Shown: positions 50,496-58,892, counted from the stretch's first letter. The stretch is 64,000 nucleotides of DNA from Geoalkalibacter subterraneus (GCF_000827125.1 NZ_CP010311.1:744001-808000), one strand, 5' to 3'. Notes: generated by a model not told the origin, from the letters alone. A program made the numbers and translations.

Positions 50496-51173
50496 TCAAG
50501 ATGTCTTTTCGCTCCAGTGAAGGGCGTTTGATGGGCAACTTGCAATGCATTCAGGGCATTTCAGGCAGTCGCGATCGGTCAGTGCGCCGGTTTCTTTATG
50601 CTCGGCGATGGACAGGCTCATCGGACAGGCAGCCTCGCAGCGACCACATTCGCGGCAGTTGTGACTCACTTGCAGCCTGTCTTTGTGGCCGCCGATCAGG
50701 TTCTGCATGGTGCCCATCGGGCAGATGGCACACCATGCGCGCGGATGCAGGGTGAACGCCAGGCCGACGCCAACTGCAGTCGTTACGGCACACATGGTCC
50801 AGAACACCAGCCCCCAGTGTTGAGGATCGCTGGGGTTGAGGGCGATACGCCATCCCATAAAGCCCATCATGGCACTCAGAACCCCCAACCGAAAAGGCAT
50901 GCCGCGCATAAAATCGGGGATAACGCCGCGCCGGGTCAGCGGTGCGATCAGTCGATCGAAGAACGCGCCGCGCGGGCAGAGGTTGCCGCACACATAGCGT
51001 CCCTTGTAAAAAGCTCCCACTATCCCGGTCAGCATGGCTCCGGCTACGGTAAACCCGAGCAGCGGATACTTCCAACCCAGCGCCAGAGTCACGAGCATAA
51101 TGGGCATCAACGCCCACTGCAGTTTGCGGCGGTTGGATACCGCCTGATATTTTTCCTGAGCAACAGCTTGCAT
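50496..51173 (-). CDS. NapH/CcoG-like membrane polyferredoxin
   Basis: A 225-residue membrane iron-sulfur protein with about four helices. Two membrane-adjacent cysteine pairs (CGNLCPRG at 62-69 and CAICPMG at 148-154) resemble NapH/CcoG/RdxA proteins. Two full [4Fe-4S] motifs near the C-terminus (CRECGRCEAACP 173-184 and CLKCPECIASCP 203-214) suggest electron transfer at the inner face of the membrane. The donor and acceptor are unknown. The partner genes of classical NapGH are absent. It has its own terminator. Confidence 0.85.
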   Translation of the reverse strand: MQAVAQEKYQAVSNRRKLQWALMPIMLVTLALGWKYPLLGFTVAGAMLTGIVGAFYKGRYVCGNLCPRGAFFDRLIAPLTRRGVIPDFMRGMPFRLGVLSAMMGFMGWRIALNPSDPQHWGLVFWTMCAVTTAVGVGLAFTLHPRAWCAICPMGTMQNLIGGHKDRLQVSHNCRECGRCEAACPMSLSIAEHKETGALTDRDCLKCPECIASCPSNALHWSEKTS

Positions 51174-51362
51174 AAGTAAACAACTCCCGGGTATTATTTA
51201 GATATATATTCGGATAATCATATATTTGGTAAAAAAAGTCAACCGCTTTTAAACTCAAGCGGCGCAGTTGGCCTGTTCAATTGCCTGCACGGCCGATGTG
51301 TGCGGCTCGCGCTTTACCGCAGAGCAATTCCAGCATGCTGAACAATGACTTTCTGGAAAATC

Positions 51363-51390
51363 AAAAGGCCTCCCGTAGAGGAGGCCTTTT
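51363..51390 (-). terminator. Intrinsic terminator after the triheme cytochrome gene
   Basis: AAAAGGCCTC and its complement pair around a seven-base loop, with T-run on the minus strand; 25 bases after the stop. Confidence 0.85.
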
Positions 51391-51414
51391 GTCGAACGTG
51401 TATCCAGATATTGC

Positions 51415-51687
51415 TTACTTGATGTGGCAGTCGCCGCACTTGGTGGGGCCGCCCTGAGCTTTGTGGCAGTTCTTGCAGGCGTCGCCATGAGCGGAGTCTT
51501 TGTCGATTTCGATTTTAGCAGGGGTGCCTTCGCCGTGGCATTCCTCGCATGAGACTTCTTCGCTGTGCATTTTGTGATCGAAGGGAACTGCGCCGTTTTT
51601 GGCTTCATAGCTGTACATGTCTTGGGCAGCGAAACCGACTCCGACGGCAAACAGAACAACCATGGCAGCTACAACAAACTTCTTCAT
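51415..51687 (-). CDS. ppcA: Periplasmic triheme cytochrome c7, PpcA type
   Basis: A 90-residue precursor. The signal peptide (residues 1-20, ending GFAAQ) is followed by a mature domain with three CxxCH motifs (CEECH, CKNCH, CGDCH) and the PpcA-like start YEAKNGAVPFDHKMH. PpcA-family proteins shuttle electrons from inner-membrane quinol oxidoreductases to outer-membrane conduits. The ATG has AGGAGG upstream, and an excellent promoter precedes it, so it is a one-gene strongly expressed unit. A genome may hold several paralogues, so the symbol is by family. Confidence 0.93.
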   Translation of the reverse strand: MKKFVVAAMVVLFAVGVGFAAQDMYSYEAKNGAVPFDHKMHSEEVSCEECHGEGTPAKIEIDKDSAHGDACKNCHKAQGGPTKCGDCHIK

Positions 51688-51735
51688 GCTCTTTCCTCCT
51701 GAAAATAAAAATGGTTGGAAAAATTTTCCGCTCCT

Positions 51736-51764
51736 ATTAAAGATCCAAGGAGACTATTTGTCAA
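51736..51764 (-). promoter_or_regulatory. Candidate sigma-70 promoter of the triheme cytochrome gene
   Basis: Minus-strand perfect TTGACA (51759-51764), 17-base spacer, TTTAAT (51736-51741). Predicted leader is about 40 bases with a strong ribosome site. Confidence 0.7.
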
Positions 51765-51823
51765 GATGAACCCGCATGAAAAAGAGAAATTCAAATATGC
51801 GGAAAGGTGGGTGAATAGGGTGG

Positions 51824-52351
51824 TTATTCCTGGGAAAAGAAAGCCTCTTTGCGCTCAAGCTGTTTCATGTGTTCTTTCTCTTTGCGGATATTTTCACGGC
51901 AGAATGCCCATATATGGTAGTGCTCAAGGGACAGAATAGTGAAACCGGCGGCAAAAATCGCCCAGAAATTGCTGTCGAGGGCTTCAGCGTAATAATAAAA
52001 CGCATAAAAGGCCGTGAGATAACCCAGGTGCGACCAGCCCCGATAGCTGCCGTTGCCGCTGCCGATCCGAGAGAGAATCAGGACCAGGGCGCTGAAGCTG
52101 TAGACAACGAGGGCAATGCTGATCAGGTTGGTGGGAGGCGCGGCGCCAAGCATCTCGCGCACATTGCGCGGGATGGTCGGCAGCGCTCCGGCCTGGGGGA
52201 GAGCAACCATGCTGATGCCGAGAAAGATCGCCAGCCCCCACAGCCCGCGCTGAGACAGGGACTGGAGCTTGCGGATGCGCTCCAGCCCCTGTTCACGCGT
52301 TTTTGAGGGGGCGATATCTGAATTTTCGGCGCTCTTTCTATGCCGGTGCAT
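51824..52351 (-). CDS. Three- to four-helix membrane protein of unknown function
   Basis: A 175-residue protein: charged N-terminus (RHRKSAENSDIAPSKTREQG), about four hydrophobic segments (GLWGLAIFLGISMVALP, LISIALVVYSFSALVLIL, LTAFYAFYYYAEALD, FWAIFAAGFTILSL) and a charged C-terminal tail. No heme or metal motif is obvious. It is last in the apparent cytochrome b operon, 47 bases downstream of the c-heme sensor gene, so a role in quinone- or cytochrome-linked electron transfer or its sensing is inferred only from place. Confidence 0.65.
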   Translation of the reverse strand: MHRHRKSAENSDIAPSKTREQGLERIRKLQSLSQRGLWGLAIFLGISMVALPQAGALPTIPRNVREMLGAAPPTNLISIALVVYSFSALVLILSRIGSGNGSYRGWSHLGYLTAFYAFYYYAEALDSNFWAIFAAGFTILSLEHYHIWAFCRENIRKEKEHMKQLERKEAFFSQE

Positions 52352-52398
52352 GCTCTCTGGATGACTCCCAGTGTGGTGTAAAGGGCTGCGTCTGAAGC

Positions 52399-53286
52399 TT
52401 ATGCCTTGTCGCCCTGCTGATTATCCTCCCGTTCGCGGATCTCTGCGCTCAGTGCTTCAAGCTGCTTCTGCAGGCGGTCCAGGTCCTGATGGTTCTTGTG
52501 GCGTTCACGGGCCATGTGCCGGAAGGTCTTGGCAAGGTTTTCAAGCTCCTCGGTGCCTTCGGGAACACTGATGTCAAACTTTCCTTTACTCAGTTGCTCG
52601 GCAAAGACCACCAGTTGCTTGACCGGCATCAGGACATTGCGGCGCAGCAGCGCGCTGACTCCACCGACAGTCAGTACCATAACCATCAGGCAGAAGACAA
52701 TAAGACGATTGCGCAGGGTGTTGAGAGATGCGTTGAGCGGTTCCCGCGACAGGCCGATGTCAAGGGTGCCGAGGATTTTGTCTTCCGGAGTGTGCACATG
52801 GCAGCTTCCCGTGAAGCAGCTCGGCTCATTGTAGATCGGTGCGGTGATGGCAAGAACTTCTTTGCCCTGACTATTCTCGAAGTGGCGGGCCTTGTCCATC
52901 TCCCCCAGGTGGGTGGCGGGTTCAGAGCCTTCGTGGCATTCGATGCACCCGGCCGTCTCCTTGTCGACGATCTGGTTGACCTCATCAGGGTGGGCGGAGA
53001 ACATAATGAGGCCCTTTTTGTTGAAAATGCGCACATGTTCAACACCTTCCTGCTCGCCGATATTCTGAATGGTATGGCGCAGCGATTCGCGGTCGTCTTT
53101 CAGCATGGTATAGCGCGTAGATTTAACGATAATATCCGCCAGTTGAATCTCGCGCCGGATGGTATCGTTTTCCATATCCTGTCTGACGAAGGAATACAGC
53201 AGAATACTGCAGACAATGACAAAGCCGGTGACCGTCAACCCGACGGGGACCAGTGCTTTGGCCGCGATGTTTTTCAGGATGCTCAC
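52399..53286 (-). CDS. Kinase-less c-heme sensor protein with HAMP domain
   Basis: A 295-residue membrane sensor. Helix 1 is about 10-33, a periplasmic domain about 40-185 and helix 2 about 190-212, then HAMP and a coiled-coil tail rich in Lys, Glu and Gln. The periplasmic domain has a heme-c motif CIECH (114-118) and a CX4CH motif (157-163, CFTGSCH). There is no histidine-kinase, GGDEF or chemoreceptor output module. The same sensor domain occurs in the histidine kinase at 56349-57926. It follows the cytochrome b gene by 97 bases. Heme redox or ligand sensing is inferred from c-heme PAS-like domains known in Geobacter chemoreceptors. Confidence 0.85.
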   Translation of the reverse strand: MSILKNIAAKALVPVGLTVTGFVIVCSILLYSFVRQDMENDTIRREIQLADIIVKSTRYTMLKDDRESLRHTIQNIGEQEGVEHVRIFNKKGLIMFSAHPDEVNQIVDKETAGCIECHEGSEPATHLGEMDKARHFENSQGKEVLAITAPIYNEPSCFTGSCHVHTPEDKILGTLDIGLSREPLNASLNTLRNRLIVFCLMVMVLTVGGVSALLRRNVLMPVKQLVVFAEQLSKGKFDISVPEGTEELENLAKTFRHMARERHKNHQDLDRLQKQLEALSAEIREREDNQQGDKA

Positions 53287-53383
53287 GACTCCTCCCGCTC
53301 TCTCTCGGCGTTTTTGAATTCTTAGATAAATATAACCGTAAAAAATTCAGGTTTCTACTGAATATTTTGTGGTGCAGGTTTTT

Positions 53384-54073
53384 TCACTCGGAATGTTTTT
53401 CCCCGTGTTCATGCTCCTCAATTTCCTCCCATCCGGTCCACATCGGTTTGAAATGAGCAAATGGGGTATGGCCAAGGGTTGCAAGGTAGACATGTGTGAA
53501 CAGAAAAGCGATCAGACAGCACGCCAGCAGGAAATGGGCGCCGACAACCATCTTTATCCCCCCGAGCAGCATGACGACGGGGCGTAGCAGCTCCAGGTTC
53601 AGCAGAAGCAGCCCCGTCACAATGACCAGCGGCACGAGAACCATCATGATGACCACGTAGGCGGATTTCTGCAGCGGGTTGAATTTGTTCTCCGGCGACA
53701 TGACGTGTGGATTGGGTTTGCCCCTGAAATAGTTGAAAAAATAGAACAGGGCCTGTTTGAAAAGCCCGTGTTTGAGATCGTCGCGATTGGGAAAGTAGAG
53801 GGGCAGCAGCGAACGGGCGATAATCAGGTAGTATCCCAGCCAGAGGCAGAAGGAGATGGACACCACGATCCCCGCTGTGTTGTGCAGTTCGATGGCGGCA
53901 CGATAGCTGCCGAAAATATTCAGATACTCAGGAAAGCGAATCTGGGCGCCGCTCAAAATCAGTGCGACGAATCCGAATGCGTTGAGCCAGTGCCAGATGC
54001 GTACCGGTGTCGGCGTCAGGTAAATCCTCTGTCCTGTCTTCACAATTTTCCTCCTCGTAATGGCTGCCGTCAT
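53384..54073 (-). CDS. Di-heme cytochrome b membrane subunit
   Basis: A 229-residue integral membrane cytochrome b of the cytochrome b561/hydrogenase-formate dehydrogenase gamma type. Likely axial histidines lie in TPVRIWHWLNAF, AIELHNTAG and VVGAHFLLACCLIAFLFTHVY, enough for two hemes b. It probably oxidises menaquinol and passes electrons to a c-type partner, comparable to the CbcB class of Geobacter; the match is by architecture only. The ATG is three bases after the stop of the small membrane-protein gene, so both are co-transcribed from the -24/-12 promoter. Confidence 0.85.
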   Translation of the reverse strand: MTAAITRRKIVKTGQRIYLTPTPVRIWHWLNAFGFVALILSGAQIRFPEYLNIFGSYRAAIELHNTAGIVVSISFCLWLGYYLIIARSLLPLYFPNRDDLKHGLFKQALFYFFNYFRGKPNPHVMSPENKFNPLQKSAYVVIMMVLVPLVIVTGLLLLNLELLRPVVMLLGGIKMVVGAHFLLACCLIAFLFTHVYLATLGHTPFAHFKPMWTGWEEIEEHEHGEKHSE

Positions 54074-54076
54074 TCA

Positions 54077-54313
54077 CTACGCAGGATCTGGTCCCAGGCA
54101 ACGAATTGCAGCCGCGACAAAAAACGCCAGCAGAACAAGTGGCGGAATCAACTGCATAATCGACAGCGTTAACACAAAGCTATAACATATTTTACCGAGC
54201 ATATCGCTGCTGTCCGATAAAATACCGATAGCGCCCTGTGCTGTCGGGGGTGCCGAAAAGAGCACAAAAACCGCCACCACCACCGCCAGCGTGGTCGACC
54301 TGTGAATGTGCAT
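54077..54313 (-). CDS. 78-residue small membrane protein, first gene of the cytochrome b operon
   Basis: Begins MHIHRSTTLAVVVAVFVLF, a signal-peptide-like helix ending at PPTAQGA, then a second long hydrophobic segment (SFVLTLSIMQLIPPLVLLAFFVAAAI). AGGAGAC precedes the ATG at 54313; the longer frame upstream covers the promoter and is rejected. It has no heme motif. The three-base gap to the cytochrome b gene and the promoter just upstream make it a real gene, perhaps an accessory subunit or assembly factor of the cytochrome. Confidence 0.65.
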   Translation of the reverse strand: MHIHRSTTLAVVVAVFVLFSAPPTAQGAIGILSDSSDMLGKICYSFVLTLSIMQLIPPLVLLAFFVAAAIRCLGPDPA

Positions 54314-54370
54314 GACGATCCGTCTCCTGTAGAGGTGAAATTCGCACCAACTTTGCAGGGACCTAACAAG

Positions 54371-54386
54371 AGCATCTGCTATGCCA
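54371..54386 (-). promoter_or_regulatory. Sigma-54 (-24/-12) promoter of the cytochrome b operon
   Basis: Minus-strand TGGCATAGCAGATGCT: TGGCA at -24 and TGCT at -12, with the required ten bases between GG and GC. The predicted start is about 47 bases before the ATG at 54313. The neighbouring divergent gene encodes a sigma-54 activator. Confidence 0.75.
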
Positions 54387-54496
54387 AACCTCGGCGCAGC
54401 AGCTCGATAATTGTTAAGTTGTTGAATAGTAAAAGAAAAAAGTTGAATTTGGAGATTGGAGGCTGTGGTGTGGACCTGCTTGGTGTATAATAAAAA

Positions 54497-54518
54497 TGTG
54501 CACCTGTTTTGTCGCACA
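54497..54518. promoter_or_regulatory. Candidate upstream activator site
   Basis: Dyad TGTGC-N12-GCACA, centred about 120 bases upstream of the -24 element. This is the usual distance for binding of a sigma-54 activator. The rest of the 54314-54838 gap is AT-rich and holds no gene that I can support. Confidence 0.35.
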
Positions 54519-54652
54519 CACTGGGTGCCATCGAACGCAAACGCCCTGAAAGCGGCAGAAGCCTTTTCTCCCGCTGCTGTGTGACGGGATGTATTAAAAA
54601 AATATACAGTTTTGAATAAATATTTATTTTGTGCGGGAGAGGATAAATCCCG

Positions 54653-54681
54653 TTGGGCGAAAGGGAAGTTTCTGTTATTAT
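54653..54681 (+). promoter_or_regulatory. Candidate sigma-70 promoter of the response regulator gene
   Basis: TTGGGC (54653-54658), 17-base spacer, TATTAT (54676-54681), about 150 bases before the regulator ATG. Confidence 0.4.
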
Positions 54682-54838
54682 TTGTCCTATGTAGTATGTG
54701 GTTTAAACGGTTTCAGCCCCGTTTTCTTTGATGTTTTGTGCCGCCTCTCTATATGACGCGGCTCGCCGTTTTGAAGACCTTTGTCCGGGGGAGCCGGCGC
54801 CGCACCTGAAAAGGCAGGGCGCCGAAGGAGTGATCTGC

Positions 54839-56257
54839 ATGAACGAACAAGCACGCATTCTGGTCGTGGATGACGAAGGGGTGATACGCGAAGGTATCCG
54901 CCGCATCCTCGAAAATAGTGGTTATGAAGTCGATGTAACCTCCAGCGGGAATCTGGCCATCGAAAAACTTCAGGAAGAAGATTTCGATGTCGTCATCACC
55001 GACCTTAAAATGCCCGGCATGAGCGGTATGGAAGTGCTCAAGGCCATCCGCATACTCCAACCGGATGTGCCGGTGATCATCATTACCGGATATTCCACGG
55101 TCGATACGGCGGTGGAGGCCATGAAAAACGGCGCCTTTGACTACCAGTCAAAACCCTTTACCCCCGATCAGATCGTCGGCAAGGTAGAAAAGGCCCTGGA
55201 GCAGCGCGCTGTCCTGCTGGAAAATTTCTACCTGAAGAAAGAACTGCGCGACCGACATGGTTTTGACGATTTTGTCGGTGACAGCAAGGCGATGCAGAAA
55301 GTCTACCGGCGCATCATTCAGGTGGCGCCGACCGACAGCACGGTTCTGATTACCGGCGAAAGCGGCACCGGCAAGGAGCTGGTTGCCCGGGCTGTTCATC
55401 GGAACAGCCCCCGCAAGGATCAGCCTTTTGTGGCTGTCGACTGCACCTCTCTGGCTGAAAGCCTTCTGGAAAGTGAGCTGTTCGGTCACGTCAAGGGTTC
55501 TTTTACCGGTGCGATGCAGACCAAAACCGGCCTTTTCAAGGTCGCTGACGGGGGAACCCTGTTTCTGGACGAAGTCAGCAATATCAGCCTGACCACCCAG
55601 GCCAAACTGCTGCGCGTTCTGCAGGAACGTGAGGTCGTGCCCATCGGCGGTACCAAGCCCGAACCCATTGATATCCGGCTCATCGCCGCAACCAACCGCG
55701 GGCTCAAGGAGCTGGTCGCCGAAGGTAAGTTCCGTGAAGACCTCTTCTTCCGCCTCAATATCATTCCGATTGACATGCCCCCGCTGCGCGATCGCCAGGG
55801 CGATCTGCCGACCCTGGTCGGTTATTTTCTGCAGAAGTTCGCCAGCGAGATGGGCAAGGAGATCCGCGGGCTGAGTCCGGGGGCGATGGCTTTGCTGGAA
55901 CGCTACTCCTTCCCGGGCAATGTGCGTGAACTCGAAAACATCATCGAGCGCGCTGTCGTGCTGGCGGCCGGGGATCTGATTGAAGACGATGATCTTGAAC
56001 TGCAGCTCTCTGCCGCCGAGGAACAGGAAATGGGGGAAGGGTATGTGCCTCTGACCGCAGATGAGCTGAAGGAAGCCAAGCGTCACCTGCGTGAACAGGC
56101 CGTCGCTCCCGTGGAACGTGCATTTGTGCTCAACGCGCTGAAGCGTAATGAGTGGAATGTGACCAAGGCCGCAGAAGAAGTGGGAATGCTGCGCCCCAAC
56201 TTTCAGGCGATGCTCAAGAAACAGGGGATTTCAGTGCGTGAGCATATGACGAACTGA
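54839..56257 (+). CDS. NtrC-family sigma-54-dependent response regulator
   Basis: A 472-residue activator. The receiver domain (1-125) has acidic pocket VDDE and phospho-acceptor Asp55 in VVITDLKMPG. The AAA+ domain (about 140-380) has Walker A GESGTGKE (about 174) and the sigma-54 contact loop GSFTGA (about 220; the usual form is GAFTGA). A Fis-type helix-turn-helix is at the C-terminus (NEWNVTKAAEEVGMLRPNFQAML). ATG 54839 with AAGGAG is chosen; a longer frame lacks a receiver-like start. It is divergent from a -24/-12 promoter and followed by a c-heme histidine kinase. A sigma-54 regulator (BccR) beside a cytochrome bc operon is known in Geobacter sulfurreducens; orthology is unproved. Confidence 0.93.
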   Translation: MNEQARILVVDDEGVIREGIRRILENSGYEVDVTSSGNLAIEKLQEEDFDVVITDLKMPGMSGMEVLKAIRILQPDVPVIIITGYSTVDTAVEAMKNGAFDYQSKPFTPDQIVGKVEKALEQRAVLLENFYLKKELRDRHGFDDFVGDSKAMQKVYRRIIQVAPTDSTVLITGESGTGKELVARAVHRNSPRKDQPFVAVDCTSLAESLLESELFGHVKGSFTGAMQTKTGLFKVADGGTLFLDEVSNISLTTQAKLLRVLQEREVVPIGGTKPEPIDIRLIAATNRGLKELVAEGKFREDLFFRLNIIPIDMPPLRDRQGDLPTLVGYFLQKFASEMGKEIRGLSPGAMALLERYSFPGNVRELENIIERAVVLAAGDLIEDDDLELQLSAAEEQEMGEGYVPLTADELKEAKRHLREQAVAPVERAFVLNALKRNEWNVTKAAEEVGMLRPNFQAMLKKQGISVREHMTN

Positions 56258-56282
56258 TGTTTGTTTAGGGGATTGGTTGTTT

Positions 56283-56326
56283 AAAAAGCCGCTGCCGGTT
56301 GCGAACCGGGCAGCGGCTTTTTTTTT
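56283..56326. terminator. Bidirectional terminator between regulator and kinase genes
   Basis: AAAAAGCCGCTGCC and its complement form a 14-pair stem with nine T after it on the plus strand and a five-T run on the minus strand. Confidence 0.9.
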
Positions 56327-56348
56327 GCAGGCATGCGTGAAACGGGGT

Positions 56349-57926
56349 CTATTCTTCCCCCTCTCCCGACGGTTCCTGGGAGGACAGGGGAAGGGTGATG
56401 GTAAACGTGGTCCCTTCGCCAGGGGTGCTTTGGACTTCGATATCGCCGCCATGATTTTCAATGATACCGTAGGAAACCGACAAGCCGAGCCCTGTCCCCT
56501 TATGCCCCTTGGTCGTAAAGAAGGGGTCGAAGATTTTGTCAAGGTTTTCCGGCGGAATGCCGCTGCCTGTATCGCTGATTCGAACGACAATCTTGTTGGA
56601 TCGGGCATCTATCCCTGTTTCAATGGAGAGTTTCCCGTCGTTTCCCATGGCCTGGCTGGCATTGATCAGCAGGTTCATGAAAACCTGCTCGATCTGATTG
56701 GGGTCCGCCTCGATCTGCGGGATTTCACCATAGGTCTTTTCAATGCCGATGTCGTGGAAAGAGCTGTGGTGTTCCACCAGCGAGAGGGTCTGTTCCATGA
56801 TGTCGTTGATGGAGGTAGGCACTTTTTTCGGCACACTTTCGCGTGCGAAGTCGAGCAGCCCTTTAACGATTTCAGCGCAGCGCTGCGTCTCGCGGATAAT
56901 GGTGTCGAAATCGGGTTTCAGGGCCGGGTCGAGCCTCGGGTCGCTGCTGATCATCGAGGAAAACATCAGCACGCCGGTCAGGGGGTTGTTGAGTTCGTGG
57001 GCGATGCCGGCCACCAGTTCTCCCAGGGAGGCGACTTTCTCCGACCGGATGAGGCGCGACTGCATCTCCTTGATTTCATGGGTGCGCTCCTCCACTTTCA
57101 CCTCAAGTTGATTGCCCCATTGGGCCAATTCCTCCTGGGCCTGCCGCAGGCTGCGCGTCATTTCGTTGAAGGAGCGGGCCAGTTCACCGAATTCGTCCTT
57201 GCTCTCCACCTGGACTTCCCCCCATTCCCCACGGGCGATGCGATGGGTCTGCTCCAGCATCTGGTTAAGCGGCTGGCTGATGAATCTCTGGGTGAGCAGC
57301 GACATGCAGGTTCCCAGAATCAGCAGCAGAATCAGGCTCAATGCGATGATGTTGTTGCGGTAAGTAGCAGTTTGCAGGCGCATCCCCTCAAGGGAGACGA
57401 TCACGTCGAGTACGCCCAGCAGTTTGGCGTCGGGGGGGTGGAAGTGGCATTCTGCGGTGGAGCAGCTTTCCTGGTTGTAGATCGCCTTGGCCATCCCCAG
57501 CACTTCATGGCCGTGCTTGTCGTCGAACAGGCGACTGCGATTCATTGATGATGCGTGGGTCAGGGGCGTATCTTTGGTGTGGCAGACGTTGCACCCTTCT
57601 GTAGCTTTATCCAGAAACTGCCCGATCTCGGCGCGTTCGGTCGAAAAGATGATCTCCCCATCCTTGTTGATCAGGCGGATGTGTTCGATGCCCCGCTGCG
57701 TGCCGACCTCCTGAATCATCTGATAAACCCGCTTGCGGTCATCTTCAAGCATTTGGTAGTGGGTCGAGCGAATCAGGGTTTCGCTCAGATTGTCGACGTC
57801 GTTGATGGCCTCTTCCAGAAAGATTTTCTTCAGGGCGCCGACATTGATGATGGCAAACAGAAGCATGGTGCCCACCAGGACAAAAACCGTGACCAGGGTG
57901 ACCTTGGTGGTGATAGACAGCTTCAC
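56349..57926 (-). CDS. Histidine kinase with periplasmic c-heme sensor domain
   Basis: A 525-residue sensor kinase. It has a membrane helix at about 7-29, a periplasmic domain at 35-188 with heme motif CNVCH (112-116) and CX4CH motif (155-161, CSTAECH), a second helix at 192-212, then HAMP and a coiled coil. The kinase core has phospho-acceptor His310 in GIAHELNNPLTGV, N-box NLLINASQAM, and glycine boxes DTGSGIPP and GTGLGLSVSYG. GTG 57926 is the start, supported by AAAGGAG. It is convergent with the response regulator gene, so the two form an evident pair. The sensor domain is a paralogue of that at 52399-53286. Confidence 0.92.
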   Translation of the reverse strand: MKLSITTKVTLVTVFVLVGTMLLFAIINVGALKKIFLEEAINDVDNLSETLIRSTHYQMLEDDRKRVYQMIQEVGTQRGIEHIRLINKDGEIIFSTERAEIGQFLDKATEGCNVCHTKDTPLTHASSMNRSRLFDDKHGHEVLGMAKAIYNQESCSTAECHFHPPDAKLLGVLDVIVSLEGMRLQTATYRNNIIALSLILLLILGTCMSLLTQRFISQPLNQMLEQTHRIARGEWGEVQVESKDEFGELARSFNEMTRSLRQAQEELAQWGNQLEVKVEERTHEIKEMQSRLIRSEKVASLGELVAGIAHELNNPLTGVLMFSSMISSDPRLDPALKPDFDTIIRETQRCAEIVKGLLDFARESVPKKVPTSINDIMEQTLSLVEHHSSFHDIGIEKTYGEIPQIEADPNQIEQVFMNLLINASQAMGNDGKLSIETGIDARSNKIVVRISDTGSGIPPENLDKIFDPFFTTKGHKGTGLGLSVSYGIIENHGGDIEVQSTPGEGTTFTITLPLSSQEPSGEGEE

Positions 57927-58068
57927 GACAGTGCGCTCCTTTGGGTTGAATGCTGGTTTCGATGTGTCATTAATGTGCCATTGAATGTATTTCGGACTGG
58001 AACTGAAGTCAAACCTGTTTTTGCGGGCCATTGAGACTTTGGTGGACGCCCGCATCAGGTTTCTTCGG

Positions 58069-58098
58069 TTGACAGTGCCCGACGCACCACGGTATTAG
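58069..58098 (+). promoter_or_regulatory. Candidate promoter of the FKBP gene
   Basis: Perfect TTGACA (58069-58074), 18-base spacer, TATTAG (58093-58098), about 95 bases before the ATG at 58198. Confidence 0.5.
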
Positions 58099-58197
58099 AG
58101 GGTGTCGCAGGTAGCTGACTTTAAAAGCTGCCGCATTGTGAAGCATTAAGTGCATTAGACGTAGAAACCATTCTCCGAACGTGAAAGGAAAGAATGC

Positions 58198-58884
58198 ATG
58201 CAGAAGATGATTGTATCTCTGGCCGTACTGATCTTTGTCGGATTTTCGGCCGTTGCTTCGGCTCAAGATGAAACCCTGACCCAGGAACAGAAAGGCGCCT
58301 ATGCCCTGGGGCAGCAGCTCGGAGGCGACCTCAAGGCCGGCGGGGTTGAAGTCGACATCGACATGCTGGCGGCAGGCATCAAGGATGCCTACGCCGGGAC
58401 TTCACTCCTGGATGATGCCGAAATTGCCTCGGCCATGGAGACCCTGCAGCGTGAAATGATGGAAAAGCAGATGGCTCAGCGTGAGAAGGCTGCTGAGGAG
58501 AACCTGCGCGAAGGGCAGGCGTTCCTCAGTGAAAATGCCCAGAAGGACGGCGTTAAAACGACCGAGAGCGGACTGCAGTATGAAGTGATTGAGAAAGGCA
58601 GCGGAAAGATTCCGACGCCCGAGAGCACAGTGACCGTTCACTACCGGGGCACATTGATCGATGGGACGGAATTCGACAGCTCTCTGCGGCGCGGTGAGCC
58701 TGCGACTTTCCCTGTCAACGGCGTCATCGCCGGCTGGACCGAAGCGCTGCAGCTGATGAGCGAGGGAGCCAAGTATAAACTCTACATTCCGGCCGATCTT
58801 GCTTATGGCGAACGTGGCGCCGGTCAGGCCATCGGCCCCAATGAAACCCTCATTTTCGATGTAGAACTCCTGTCGGTAGAGTAG
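58198..58884 (+). CDS. Exported FKBP-type peptidyl-prolyl isomerase
   Basis: A 228-residue periplasmic protein of the FkpA/FklB/Mip type. The signal peptide is residues 1-22 (ending ASAQ). The N-terminal dimerisation region is helical (YALGQQLGGDLKAGG, and a long EMMEKQMAQREKAAEENLREG helix). The C-terminal FKBP domain (about 115-228) has VTVHYRGTLIDGTEFDSS, IAGWTEALQLM and IPADLAYGERGAG. It probably folds periplasmic proteins, possibly including the neighbouring multiheme cytochromes. A terminator follows it. Confidence 0.92.
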   Translation: MQKMIVSLAVLIFVGFSAVASAQDETLTQEQKGAYALGQQLGGDLKAGGVEVDIDMLAAGIKDAYAGTSLLDDAEIASAMETLQREMMEKQMAQREKAAEENLREGQAFLSENAQKDGVKTTESGLQYEVIEKGSGKIPTPESTVTVHYRGTLIDGTEFDSSLRRGEPATFPVNGVIAGWTEALQLMSEGAKYKLYIPADLAYGERGAGQAIGPNETLIFDVELLSVE

Positions 58885-58892
58885 TGTTTTGC

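Noticed and set aside
51255-51659. 134-codon minus-strand frame overlapping the triheme cytochrome gene
   Set aside because: It is an out-of-frame shadow spanning a terminator, while the cytochrome frame has a signal peptide and three heme motifs.
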